Positions 8,719 through 17,921 of a stretch of DNA of 64,000 nt are shown here, in pieces. This stretch comes from CAIOYC01 sp964243985. GTDB taxonomy: Bacteria; Pseudomonadota; Alphaproteobacteria; Caulobacterales; Caulobacteraceae. The notes beneath the pieces were generated by a model that saw only the letters and a program-made list of their open reading frames with translations, ran no database searches and was not told where the DNA came from. The DNA lies in contig CAXTHJ010000001.1 in NCBI GenBank assembly GCA_964243985.1, positions 149,624-213,623 on the forward strand, in the 5' to 3' direction. Made by a program: the position numbers and the translations under genes. Position 1 is the first letter of the stretch, and every line of letters starts with the position of its first letter.

Positions 8719-9506
8719 TTACGGCACGCTCTGGCCGCCGTCCGTGGCAAGAATGATGCCGGTGCTAAAGGTCGCATCGACGAGCAGGTAGAGGATGGCT
8801 CGCGCCTGCTCGACAGGGTCGCTGATCCGCTTCATCGGCGCGAGCTGGGTCAGCGCATCGCGCTGTTCCTGCGTCCCGCTGGCCAGCATTCCGGTGTCCG
8901 TCGAGCCCGGGGCGACGCAATTGATGCGCACACCCTTGGTCGCATACTCCAGCGCGACGCTCTTTGTCAGCCCGATCACTGCGGCCTTGCTGGCCGTATA
9001 CATCGAGAGATTTGGCACCCCAACCAGGCCCCCGACGCTGGAGGTGTTGACGATCGCCCCGCCCCCGCTCTTCAAGATGGCGGGGATCTGGGTCTGCATG
9101 GCGCAGAACACCCCGCTGACATTGGTGGCGAGAACCTTCGCGAAGTCGTCAGGTGTCGCGTCCAGGAACGGCTTGCGTCCCGGCATCCCTGCGTTGTTCA
9201 CCGCATAGTCGAGCCGGCCATAGCGGTTGAGGGCCGTCTCCACGGCCCGCTGATGGTCCTCAGGCTTGGTGACGTCGGCTCGACGGCGCAGGCCTTGCCA
9301 CCGGCCGCCTCGATCTCCGCCACCGCCGCGTCCAGCTTGTCGCGGCCGCGGGCCACCAGCACGACCGCAGCGCCGAGGCGAGCCAGCTCCTGCGCGGTCG
9401 CCTTGCCGATGCCGCTGGATGCGCCGCTGACGATCGCGACCCTGCCCGCTAGCCGGGCCTCGGGGCCGGGCGCGGGGACGGAGGTAGGCTGAACGGCATC
9501 GGGCAT
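8719..9506 (-). pseudogene. Short-chain dehydrogenase (SDR) broken by one frameshift
   Basis: The 5' frame starts at ATG 9506, with a good AAGGAGAAG ribosome site, and encodes the cofactor loop VAIVSGASSGIGKATAQELA. After AGGKACAV the frame must shift by one base near 9280 to continue as RADVTKPEDHQRAVE (inferred), then YAVNNAGMP, and the catalytic NTSSVGG and YTASK segments up to TDGGQSVP. All SDR elements are otherwise present, so the loss of one base is the only visible lesion. It lies 28 bp downstream of another SDR gene, probably in one operon. Confidence 0.8.
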
Positions 9507-9534
9507 GGGTCTTCTCCTTGAATGCGGGGGGTGA

Positions 9535-10290
9535 TCAGATCGTCGCGGCGCCGTTGGCGACGAGCGTCTGACCCGAAAGCCAGCGCGCGTCCTCGCTCGC
9601 CAGGAAGGCGGCGACATCGGCGATGTCCTGCGGCGTGCCGAGCCGGTTGAAGGGGCTTGCGGCGGCGAGCTTCGCCTTGTCCTCCTCAGACCAGTCGTCG
9701 AGGAAGCCGGCGTCGACTGCGCCCGAGACGAGCAGGTTCACGGTGACGCCGCGCGGCGCGAGCTCGGCGGCGAGGATGCGGGGCAGCACCAATGTCGGCG
9801 CCTTGGTTCCTGCATAGGCTGCGAAGCCGGCCGGCAGATAGATGCTGGTGGACGAGCCGATGACAATGATCCGGCCGCCATCGGCGATCCGACGCGCCGC
9901 CTCGCGCAGAACAAAGAAGGTGGCCTTCGCATTGGCCCCGAGAGCGCGCTCGTAGGTCTCATCGGTCACCTCGGCGATCGGCTGACGCGGCGCGGAGACG
10001 CCGGCGTTCGCGACCACAATGTTGATCGGCCCGAACGTTTCGCTAGCCTCAGCAAACAGCTTGGTCACAGCGTCGGATCGGGTCAGGTCAGCTTGGGCGG
10101 CAACGGCCCGGCCGCCGGCCGCTTCTAGCTCGGCGACAAGCTTTTCGGCCGGGTCGGGCCGACTGTTGTAATGGATCAGCACCGAGGCGCCGTCGACACT
10201 GAGGCGCTGGGCGATGCCGCGTCCGATGCCGCCGCTAGCGCCCGTGACGAGAGCGGCCTTCCCCGCTAGCGGTTTGCTCTGGCGCGGCAT
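9535..10290 (-). CDS. SDR-family oxidoreductase
   Basis: 251 residues starting at ATG 10290, just after a GGAGGGG ribosome site. It is a classical SDR: ALVTGASGGIGRGIAQRL for NAD(P) binding, VVANAGVS, catalytic serine in VIGSSTS and the YAGTK tyrosine-lysine pair, ending LSGQTLVANGAATI. The open frame continues upstream but does not look coding. The gene is divergent from a LysR regulator at 10381, which probably controls it and the downstream broken SDR. The substrate is unknown. Confidence 0.88.
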   Translation of the reverse strand: MPRQSKPLAGKAALVTGASGGIGRGIAQRLSVDGASVLIHYNSRPDPAEKLVAELEAAGGRAVAAQADLTRSDAVTKLFAEASETFGPINIVVANAGVSAPRQPIAEVTDETYERALGANAKATFFVLREAARRIADGGRIIVIGSSTSIYLPAGFAAYAGTKAPTLVLPRILAAELAPRGVTVNLLVSGAVDAGFLDDWSEEDKAKLAAASPFNRLGTPQDIADVAAFLASEDARWLSGQTLVANGAATI

Positions 10291-10380
10291 GACCCCTCCG
10301 TTGTTCCTGTAGACGAGACAAGAACCTTCATTCATTACAACCGTTCCAGAACAGGTCGTGCGGAAATCGGAACAGCCGAA

Positions 10381-11271
10381 ATGGACCTTAGCGACCTCTC
10401 CATGTTTGCTGCGGTTGCGCGGGCCGGCGGCTTTCGCGAAGCCGCGCGGGCGCTGAAGACGTCCGCCTCGCGCCTCAGCGCATCGGTTCGTCGATTGGAG
10501 GATGACGCTGGCGTTCGGCTGCTGACCCGTACGACCCGCAGCGTTGTGCTCACGGAAGCAGGGGCGTGGCTGCTCGACCGCTCTCAAGCCGCCCTTCAGG
10601 ATCTTACAGCCACCGGCGGCGAACTGGCCGGCTTCCGCGGCCAGACGGCGGGGACGCTGAAGCTGAACGTGCCGGTCGCGGCGGCGCGACTCGTGCTGCC
10701 GTCGATCCTCAACGCTTTCCTGCTCGCCCATCCGGACATCAGGCTGGAGCTGCTGGTCTCCGACGACCTCGTCGACATGGTCCGATCAGGGTGCGATGCC
10801 GGCATCCGCTACGAGGAACGCTTGGAGCAGGACATGGTCGCGGTTCCGATCGGCGCACGCAGGCAGCGTCTGGCAACAGCCGCCTCTCCCACGTATCTGG
10901 ACGCGCATGGCCGGCCACAGCATCCGCAGGACCTGCTCCACCATGCCTGCCTGAGGCATCGTTTCCCGAGCGGGACGATGCCGGCGTGGGCGTTCGAGAA
11001 GGAGGGCATGGCCGTCTCGATCGATCCGGACGGTCCGCTGGTAGTCACGACGATCGCCGCCGACGTCGAGATCGAAGCGGCCATAGCCGGCCTCGGTGTC
11101 GTGTACCTGTTCGAAGACTGGCTTCGCCCAGCGCTTGATGCCGGAGCGCTGGAGCCGGTGCTTGAGCAATGGTGGTCCGGATTTCCGGGTCCGTTCCTAT
11201 ACTATCCCAGCCGACGTCATATGCCCGGGCCCCTTCGCGCCTTCGTCGACTTCGTCAAGAAGGGGCTTTGA
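10381..11271 (+). CDS. LysR-family transcriptional regulator
   Basis: 296 residues. The N-terminal winged HTH is MFAAVARAGGFREAARALKT, then SASRLSASVRRLEDDAGVRL. The substrate-binding domain of the LTTR class follows (GTLKLNVPVAAARLVLPSIL, HPDIRLELLVSDDLVD). It is divergently transcribed from the SDR operon. The 90-bp gap holds GTTCCAGAAC (10344-10353), a small palindrome that may belong to its binding site. The effector is unknown. Confidence 0.9.
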   Translation: MDLSDLSMFAAVARAGGFREAARALKTSASRLSASVRRLEDDAGVRLLTRTTRSVVLTEAGAWLLDRSQAALQDLTATGGELAGFRGQTAGTLKLNVPVAAARLVLPSILNAFLLAHPDIRLELLVSDDLVDMVRSGCDAGIRYEERLEQDMVAVPIGARRQRLATAASPTYLDAHGRPQHPQDLLHHACLRHRFPSGTMPAWAFEKEGMAVSIDPDGPLVVTTIAADVEIEAAIAGLGVVYLFEDWLRPALDAGALEPVLEQWWSGFPGPFLYYPSRRHMPGPLRAFVDFVKKGL

Positions 11272-11649
11272 ACAGCTTCATCGGCTCCGAGCCCTTCAGC
11301 CATCGCGGCGCAGCCTCCGACGAACCGGCCCACGCAATCGACTGCAGATCGCGATCCTTGCCGAAATTCTGTGCTTCCCGCCCGGGAGGCTGGACGAACA
11401 GATCGCTAATTCTTGAGGAATTGTTCGGTCTTCGCTAGTCTCGCCCCTCGTCAAGGGCGGCGCAGCCTTCCCCGACGCGTGAACGGCGACCATCCAAGTT
11501 TGCCGCTCCGATCTACAGCGACCTTGTCGAGGGCGAAGAAGGCATTTCGAGCCTCATTTGGTCCGCTGAGGCAGGACCTTAGTCGGAAATATGAGATCGG
11601 CCCGGCGGCTGATCCGTCGCTAGGGTCTCAGCATCTCGGCCGACACGTC
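11272..11649. other. Gene-free stretch between two LysR loci
   Basis: Neither strand has a frame with recognisable protein motifs, a plausible start and length. The base composition is less ordered than in the neighbouring genes. It may be decayed sequence; I see no clear repeat or terminator. Confidence 0.4.
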
Positions 11650-12603
11650 TCAGGCGTTGTGCAGCCCGGCGGCTCGGTGGACTGGAGCTTCGGCCGGACG
11701 CGCGGTCTGGGGATCAGCTAGTGCCGGCGCGATCAGGTAATCGAGAAAGACGCGTACACGTCGTGGCAGGTAGGCCTTGCTAGGATATGTAGCGTATAAG
11801 TTCATCTGATCGGACCTATACTCTCTCAAGACCTCGACGAGATGCCCCGCCGCCAAATCCTCTTCGATGTCCCACAAAGCTTTGAAGACGATACCGGTTC
11901 CCGCGCGTGCCCAGCCGTGAAGGACCTCCGCACTGTTCGATGTCAGGGACCCCGAGACCTGAACATCCCGGCGGCTGCCGCCGACGGCGACTGACCATGT
12001 GTTGAAAACATGCCGCCCGCGTACCAGGCAAAGACAGTTGTGCCGAAGGAGATCGTCGGGCGCCTCGGGTACGCCATTAGCGACCAGATATGCCGGTGCC
12101 GCACAGATGACCCGTCGGCTGGACAGGATCTTGCGGACGACCGTGTTGCCGTCCTGGGGTTCGTCGATGTGCAAGCCCACGTCGAGTTCGTCGCCGACCA
12201 CGTCGACGCGGTTGTCGGTGAGGACGAGTTCGATCGTCACTTGCGGGTACAGCCGGGAGAACGTGGCGATCAACGGCGCGAACCGCTGCCGTCCGATCTG
12301 GTTGGGCGTGCCGACCCGTATGTGGCCGGTCAGCCCTGTCGTGCGGATGCGCACCTGCGTCTCGAGCTCATCGACCTGGTCCAGGATCGTCATCCCCCGC
12401 TCGAACAGAAGGCTGCCCTCGTCGGTGAGCACGAAGCGGCGCGGCCCCCGTTCGATCAACCGCGTGCCCAGCCTGGCCTCCATGGCGGCGAGGCGACGGC
12501 TCATCACGGGTAGCGAGCTGTTCAGGCGCCGCGCCGCTTCGGACAGGCTGCCCCCGGACACGATCCGCGTGAACAATCTCAGGTCGTCGATATCGCTGGC
12601 CAT
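11650..12603 (-). CDS. LysR-family regulator of the adjacent efflux operon
   Basis: About 317 residues from ATG 12603. The N-terminal HTH is LRLFTRIVSGGSLSEAARRL, then SLPVMSRRLAAMEARLGTRL. The effector domain contains GHIRVGTPNQIGRQRFAP and YPQVTIELVLTDNRVDVV. It is divergent from the EmrA/EmrB/NodT-type efflux genes, the usual arrangement for a LysR activator or repressor of a multidrug pump. An 11-codon in-frame upstream extension exists but begins inside the inverted repeat at 12634-12658, so I prefer 12603. Confidence 0.88.
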   Translation of the reverse strand: MASDIDDLRLFTRIVSGGSLSEAARRLNSSLPVMSRRLAAMEARLGTRLIERGPRRFVLTDEGSLLFERGMTILDQVDELETQVRIRTTGLTGHIRVGTPNQIGRQRFAPLIATFSRLYPQVTIELVLTDNRVDVVGDELDVGLHIDEPQDGNTVVRKILSSRRVICAAPAYLVANGVPEAPDDLLRHNCLCLVRGRHVFNTWSVAVGGSRRDVQVSGSLTSNSAEVLHGWARAGTGIVFKALWDIEEDLAAGHLVEVLREYRSDQMNLYATYPSKAYLPRRVRVFLDYLIAPALADPQTARPAEAPVHRAAGLHNA

Positions 12604-12633
12604 GCTTGTTGAGCCTCCGGCGGCAATATCGCA

Positions 12634-12658
12634 CATCCTTCCACTTTCAGGAAGGATG
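12634..12658. promoter_or_regulatory. Inverted repeat upstream of LysR, likely regulator binding site
   Basis: CATCCTTCC (12634-12642) and GGAAGGATG (12650-12658) are perfect 9-bp inverted arms with a 7-bp spacer. They lie between the divergent LysR start (12603) and the efflux operon start (12782). Position and symmetry suit the binding site of the LysR regulator. Confidence 0.6.
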
Positions 12659-12781
12659 CTTACCGGAAATGGTCACTACTCCCCCCGGAAGCGACCGTAT
12701 CTAGAGCGCTCATCAAGTCGTCAGCGATCCCCTCTCCGTATCGCCATGCTGGCTGCCTGACCCGCTCACGAGGAGACGAGG

Positions 12782-13927
12782 ATGAACATTGTCACCAGCG
12801 CCCCTCACCACGACGGCAAGACGCATGATGCCACAGCGAATGAGCATCGCCGTCGCCGCCTCTCGATCAGGGCATTCGTCCTCGTCGGCGCAGCGGTCGC
12901 CGCTGCGGCAGGGGCTTCGGTCGCCGGCTCGCACTACTGGACCGTCGGCCGCTTCCAGGTTTCCACCGACGACGCTTATGTCAAGGCGGACACGACCGTG
13001 ATCGCCCCGAAGGTGCCGGGCTACATCCGCGATGTCCTCGTGACCGACAACCAGCCGGTCAACGCCGGACAGGTGCTCGCACGCATCGACGATCGCGACC
13101 TCACCGCCGCGCTCGATCAGGCTAAGGCGAACGAGCAGGCGGCGGCCGCTTCGGTCCAGAACGTCGACGCGCAGATCGTCGCGCAAGGTTCGGCCATCCG
13201 ACAGTCCGATGCCGCAGTTGCGGCAGGCAGCGCGACCCTTGCGCTGGCGCGCCGCAATGAGGTGCGCCGGCAGAAGATGGCCCAGACCGGCTACGGGTCG
13301 ACCGAGCAGGCCGATAGCGCGGCAACGGACGCCCGTCAGCAAGCAGCCGGGCTTGAGCGGATGCAGGCAGCGGCGCTGGGATCGCGACAGCAGGTCGGCG
13401 TATTGCAGAGCCAGCGAGCGCTGGCGGAGGCGCAGCTGGCACGCGCCCGCGCCGAACGCCGTCAGGCGGAGCTAAACCTGGGCTACACGAAACTGATCGC
13501 GCCGACGAGCGGCACGGTCGGCGCGCGCAGCGTGCGCAAGGGTCAGTATGTCCAGGTCGGCAACCAGCTGATGGCGATCGTACCGACGCAGCAGGTCTAC
13601 GTCGTGGCGAACTTCAAGGAAACCCAGCTGACCCATGTGTTCGCAGGGCAGTCCGCGGCGATCCATGTCGACAGCTTCCCCGATGAGGAACTGCACGGCC
13701 GCGTCGACACGCTGGCGCCGGCAAGCGGCATGGAGTTCAGCCTGCTGCCGTCCGACAATGCGACCGGCAACTTCACCAAGATCGTCCAGCGCGTGCCGGT
13801 CAAGATCGTGTTCCAGATCCCGCCCGAGCTTGCCGGACGATTGCGTCCGGGCATGTCGGTGACGGCGTCGATCGACACGCGGTCGCCCGGGACCGGCGCT
13901 CCGCTCACGACGGCCGGGTCGCACTGA
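12782..13927 (+). CDS. HlyD/EmrA-type membrane fusion protein of a multidrug efflux pump
   Basis: 381 residues. A cytoplasmic basic N-terminus is followed by one membrane anchor (~29-48). Then comes the lipoyl half-motif VSTDDAYVKADTTVIAPKVP with GYIRDVLVTDNQPVNAGQVL, a long coiled-coil hairpin, and the returning lipoyl half LNLGYTKLIAPTSGTVG. The C-terminal barrel has GMSVTASIDTR. It would bridge the inner-membrane EmrB-like pump to the outer-membrane NodT-like channel encoded downstream. The first gene of the operon; a GAGGAGACGAGG ribosome site precedes ATG 12782. Confidence 0.92.
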   Translation: MNIVTSAPHHDGKTHDATANEHRRRRLSIRAFVLVGAAVAAAAGASVAGSHYWTVGRFQVSTDDAYVKADTTVIAPKVPGYIRDVLVTDNQPVNAGQVLARIDDRDLTAALDQAKANEQAAAASVQNVDAQIVAQGSAIRQSDAAVAAGSATLALARRNEVRRQKMAQTGYGSTEQADSAATDARQQAAGLERMQAAALGSRQQVGVLQSQRALAEAQLARARAERRQAELNLGYTKLIAPTSGTVGARSVRKGQYVQVGNQLMAIVPTQQVYVVANFKETQLTHVFAGQSAAIHVDSFPDEELHGRVDTLAPASGMEFSLLPSDNATGNFTKIVQRVPVKIVFQIPPELAGRLRPGMSVTASIDTRSPGTGAPLTTAGSH

Positions 13928-13928
13928 G

Positions 13929-15536
13929 ATGGCGACCCTCGTCAGTAGCGCTAACGCGCCATCGTTCGCTCCGCCCGCCACGCCGGCGGCAGACGCGGTG
14001 TCGTTCCAAACATGGATCGCAGTCATCGGTTCGTGCCTCGGCGCATTCCTTGCCATCCTCAACATCCAGATCGTCAGTTCCTCGCTTGCCGACATCCAGG
14101 GCGCCATTGGTGCCGGCGTCGACGACGGCGGCTGGATCACCACATCGTATCTGGTTGCCGAGATCATCGTCATCCCGATGAGCGGCTGGTTGGCGCGCGT
14201 GTTCTCGCTGCGGTCGTATCTGCTCGTCAACATCGCCCTGTTCTTGCTCATGTCCGTCGCCTGCGCGTTCGCGACCAACCTCAGCGAAATGATCGCCATG
14301 CGCGCGATCCAGGGCTTTGCGGGCGGCGTCCTGATCCCGCTTGCCTTCTCGATCATAATGACCAGGCTTCCACCGTCGCGGCGCGCGATCGGCCTGTCGA
14401 TCTACTCGGTATCGGTGATCTGCGGCCCCGCCATCGGGCCGGTGATCGGCGGCTATTGCAACGAGGCGTTCGGCTGGCAGTCGATCTTCATCGTCAATCT
14501 CGTGCCCGGCGCCGTGATGCTCGGAATGCTGTGGTTCTCGCTCGACCAGGAGCCGCGCCAGCTCGGGCTGCTCGCCAAGGGCGACTGGTTCGGCATCGCA
14601 TTCATGTCGGTCGGGCTGGGATCGCTTCAGACGGTGTTGGAGGAGGGCAACAAGGACGACTGGTTCGGGTCGCCGTTCATCGTGCGCACTTCGGCAGTTG
14701 CAGCAGCGGCGCTTGCCGCCTTCGTCGCGATCCAGCTCGTCCGCAAGGAGCCGCTTCTGCATCTGCGGCTACTTGGACGGCGCAATTTCGGTCTGGCGAC
14801 GCTGGCCAATTTCTTCTTCGGCTTCTCGATGTACGGCTGGGTCTACCTCGTTCCCGTCTACCTTTCGCGCGTGCAGGGCTTCAATGCCCTCCAGATCGGT
14901 CATGTGATGATCTGGATGGGTGTGCCGCAGTTCGCGTTCATCCCACTCGTCCCCATGCTGATGCGTCGGTTCGACCCGCGTCACCTGGTCCTGGTCGGCT
15001 TCGTCCTGTTCATCGGCGGCACCCTGCTCGCCACAGGGCTGTCAGCCGACTTCTCGGGCCCGCAATTCCTGTCGGCGAACCTCGTCCGGGCGCTTGCGCA
15101 GTCGCTGGTGACGACCCCGCTGTCGCTGATCGCGGTGGCCGGAATCGAGCGCGCCTATGCAGGCTCCGCCTCCGCGCTGTTCAACATGACCCGCAATCTG
15201 GGCGGCGCGCTCGGGATTGCGCTCCTGCAGACGCTGTTGACCAAGCGCACTCAATTCCACTCCGAGATCCTGACGTCGCACGTGTCGCTGTTCAGCGGCG
15301 AGACGCAGGGTCGGATCGCGGGGCTGGCGGCGAGGATGATGCGCCTGGGGCAGCAGGATGCCGATCTCGCGCGCGATCAGGCGATGGCGGCGATCGGCCA
15401 TACGATCCACCTACAGGCAAGCCTGATTGCCTATGGCGACACCATGCTGGCGCAGAGCTTCCTGCTCAGGCTGGCGTTCGCCGCCGTGCTGTTCCTCAGA
15501 AAGGGCGCCGCGGGCGGCGCAGGCGGGGGCCATTGA
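13929..15536 (+). CDS. DHA2-family (EmrB-like) MFS multidrug transporter
   Basis: 535 residues with about 14 hydrophobic segments. The early part has the DHA2 hallmark AIGAGVDDGGWITTSYLVAE and the motif-C-like SVICGPAIGPVIGGY after LPPSRRAIGLSIYS. It starts one base after the membrane-fusion gene. It would exchange protons for hydrophobic drugs or aromatic acids, passing them to the EmrA-like adaptor and the NodT-like channel. Regulation is probably by the divergent LysR protein. Confidence 0.92.
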   Translation: MATLVSSANAPSFAPPATPAADAVSFQTWIAVIGSCLGAFLAILNIQIVSSSLADIQGAIGAGVDDGGWITTSYLVAEIIVIPMSGWLARVFSLRSYLLVNIALFLLMSVACAFATNLSEMIAMRAIQGFAGGVLIPLAFSIIMTRLPPSRRAIGLSIYSVSVICGPAIGPVIGGYCNEAFGWQSIFIVNLVPGAVMLGMLWFSLDQEPRQLGLLAKGDWFGIAFMSVGLGSLQTVLEEGNKDDWFGSPFIVRTSAVAAAALAAFVAIQLVRKEPLLHLRLLGRRNFGLATLANFFFGFSMYGWVYLVPVYLSRVQGFNALQIGHVMIWMGVPQFAFIPLVPMLMRRFDPRHLVLVGFVLFIGGTLLATGLSADFSGPQFLSANLVRALAQSLVTTPLSLIAVAGIERAYAGSASALFNMTRNLGGALGIALLQTLLTKRTQFHSEILTSHVSLFSGETQGRIAGLAARMMRLGQQDADLARDQAMAAIGHTIHLQASLIAYGDTMLAQSFLLRLAFAAVLFLRKGAAGGAGGGH

Positions 15537-15537
15537 C

Positions 15538-17076
15538 ATGACGAACCTCACCAACACCGCATGTGCAGGCAACGTGCTGTCGAACACCGACCGCCAACGC
15601 CTGCGCGCAAGGTCCGCCGCCCGCATGCTGGTCTCGATCGTATCGGCGGTGGCGCTTGCCGGATGCGCGGTCGGCCCGGCCTTCCACGTGCCGGCGGCGC
15701 CGACGACGCGCGCTTACACCGCGTCCCAGCCCGCCGTCATCGCACCGGCGACCGCCGGAGACGTCGACCAGAAGATCCGTCACGGAGCTGAGCTGCGTGC
15801 CGACTGGTGGACGCTGCTCGGCTCGCCGCAGCTCGACGAGACGGTCGCGCTGGCGCTTTCCCATAATGACACGCTCGCCGAGGCGAACGCCAACCTTCGC
15901 TCCGCCGAGCAGGGCATCGCCGCCGTGAGGGGCCGTCTGCTGCCGCAAGTAGACGGCTCGGTTGGTATCGAACGGCTCAAGTACGGCGCCTATTTCCTCG
16001 GTCCACTCGCGTTCACCTTCCCCACATTCTCCGCTTATACCGGCGGAGCACAAGTCAGCTACGATCTCGATCTGTTCGGCGGCAACCGTCGCGGCGTCGA
16101 GCAGGCGGCCGCGCAGGCCGAGGTCGAACGCCAGCGCCTTGTCGCGGCGCACCTCGATGTGGCGGGAGCAGTCGTGATCCAGGCGTTGCAGATCGCCGCC
16201 GTCCGCGCGCAGATCGCCACGGTCGAGCGCATCATCGCCTCGGATCAGAAGACCTACGACCTGGTAGATACCGCCCGGAGCGTGGGTGTCGCAACGCGGA
16301 TCGATATCACCACCGCCCGGACCCAGCTCGACCGAGACCGCGCGCTGCTGCCGCCGCTGCGCCAGCAGATCGACGTAGCGCAGAGCGCGCTGGCGGTGTT
16401 GGTAGGCAAGGCGCCCGCCGACTTCACCGCTCCGGCGTTCGATCTCGCCGGAATGAACCTGCCCGCCGACGTCCCGATCGTGATCCCGTCCGATCTCGTC
16501 CGCGTCAGGCCGGATATCCGCGCTGCGGAAGCCGACCTGCGCGCCGCCAACGCCGCGATCGGGATCGCGACGGCTGACCTCTACCCCCGTATCAATCTGT
16601 CAGCGGAGATGGCCGGAGAAGGGCTGGTCAGCGGCGGTTCCGCCTCGGCTTGGGGTCTGATCGGCGGCCTGACGGCGCCGATCTTCCACGGCGGCACACT
16701 CACCGCTCGCAAGCGGCAGGCGGCCGCCGACTACGACGCGTCCTTCGCCCGCTACCGGCAGACGGTGCTGGTCGCGTTCCGGCAGGTCGCCGACGCGTTG
16801 CACGGCATGGCGAACAGCGCCGACGCGATCGCGGCGCAACAGCGCGCGCTGGCATCCGCTAGCGAGGCGCTGGAGCTGACGCGGCACGGCTTCGCCGACG
16901 GCAATACCGGCATCGTTCAGGTGCTGGACGCCCAACGCCTCCAGCAGCTGGCGGAGAGCGACATCATCCAGGCCCGAGCGCAGCGCTACATCCAGACCGT
17001 GACGCTGTTTCTCGCGGTCGGCGGCGGCGTTGAGAACGTCACGCCTCCGCCGGCGCGTACACACCGACCAGCATAA
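15538..17076 (+). CDS. NodT/TolC-type outer-membrane efflux lipoprotein
   Basis: About 512 residues from ATG 15538, whose codon follows the pump's TGA by one base. A lipobox LAGC puts the acylated Cys near residue 43; an internal Met at residue 30 is an alternative start giving a normal lipoprotein signal. It carries two OEP repeats typical of the NodT family (RADWWTLLGSPQLDETVALA, LVRVRPDIRAAEADLRAANA, GLIGGLTAPIFHGGTL). It forms the outer-membrane channel of the tripartite pump with the two preceding genes. Confidence 0.92.
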   Translation: MTNLTNTACAGNVLSNTDRQRLRARSAARMLVSIVSAVALAGCAVGPAFHVPAAPTTRAYTASQPAVIAPATAGDVDQKIRHGAELRADWWTLLGSPQLDETVALALSHNDTLAEANANLRSAEQGIAAVRGRLLPQVDGSVGIERLKYGAYFLGPLAFTFPTFSAYTGGAQVSYDLDLFGGNRRGVEQAAAQAEVERQRLVAAHLDVAGAVVIQALQIAAVRAQIATVERIIASDQKTYDLVDTARSVGVATRIDITTARTQLDRDRALLPPLRQQIDVAQSALAVLVGKAPADFTAPAFDLAGMNLPADVPIVIPSDLVRVRPDIRAAEADLRAANAAIGIATADLYPRINLSAEMAGEGLVSGGSASAWGLIGGLTAPIFHGGTLTARKRQAAADYDASFARYRQTVLVAFRQVADALHGMANSADAIAAQQRALASASEALELTRHGFADGNTGIVQVLDAQRLQQLAESDIIQARAQRYIQTVTLFLAVGGGVENVTPPPARTHRPA

Positions 17077-17414
17077 GAGGCCTCGGGGCAGCTTCGGCGC
17101 GACCCCATCGGAGAAACACCATGCCCACGGGTATTGTCAGGCCAAATGTTCGGGGTCCTGCTTTTCCCCGCTACCTTCCATTTTCGGGCGGCGGCGTTCG
17201 AATAGTCGAAGAACAGAGACAGGCGATCGGCAGGAGCGGCCAGAAAACCGTAGACGCCTCTATTTACCGTCAAGGTACGTTTGGTTTGACAGTGCCAGTT
17301 GGAATATTTTTGGAGAGTTGGGGAGAAGCGCCGAGTGAATATCGCAGGCGTCTCTAATTACTCCTAAACTTAAGCGACGGCATTTCTGAAAATGGTTCCT
17401 TCCGACAAACCCCT

Positions 17415-17695
17415 TATCTATCTGAGTAGCGTAGGCCAGACCGCCGTCAGCGCCAGTCCAGCGCGCGGCAGGATCCGCCGACGAGAGGAACTTCGGCACA
17501 ACGGTGTACGCCGCCGAAGGCGGCGGCGTCTAGCACCGCCAGATACTCATCGATGGCCCGGCTCGCTGCCTCCGGCGGCAGCCCTTCGTCACCGGGTACG
17601 CACCGCTGGCGGTTGGCGTCGGCCTTGATCAAGCTGGCGTCGACAGCAAAGCCCTCGCCGCCCACCAGACCCTCAGCCATGCGGCGGCTGAACAA
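17415..17695 (-). pseudogene. IS1182-type transposase fragment
   Basis: Minus-strand frames give MAEGLVGGEGFAVDASLIKA, DANRQRCVPGDEGLPPEAAS, RAIDEYLAVLDAAAF and, after a frame break, SSADPAARWTGADGGLAYAT. These are conserved central segments of IS1182-type (IS5-like DDE) transposases, including the VDASL region with the first catalytic Asp. Both ends are missing and there is at least one frameshift. The surrounding 17077-17414 and 17696-17921 hold no recognisable gene and are probably remnants of the same insertion. Confidence 0.8.
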
Positions 17696-17921
17696 GCGGT
17701 GGGAAGCCATGCGGTCCTGAGGGTAGGCGGAGACGACCATCTGACTATAGGGGGATGACAGATAGACCCGCATGGCGATGACAGTTCCGTTATGACATCG
17801 CCGTACCCGCGCTGTCCGCCTGTCACCCAACCGCCACGAACGGCGGCTAAAGCTTAGGCCGAGGGGCGCTGCCTCCTTGCTAGGTCGGGGATGCGCGTTG
17901 CAGGGCAGGCTTCGGCGAGGA

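Noticed and set aside
10291..10731. N-terminal extension of the SDR gene ending at 9535
   Set aside because: It overlaps the divergent LysR gene and lacks similarity to SDRs; the ATG at 10290 has a good ribosome site.
14012..15541. 509-codon Arg/Ala-rich frame on the plus strand
   Set aside because: Out-of-frame shadow of the DHA2 pump gene; the other frame has all transporter motifs.
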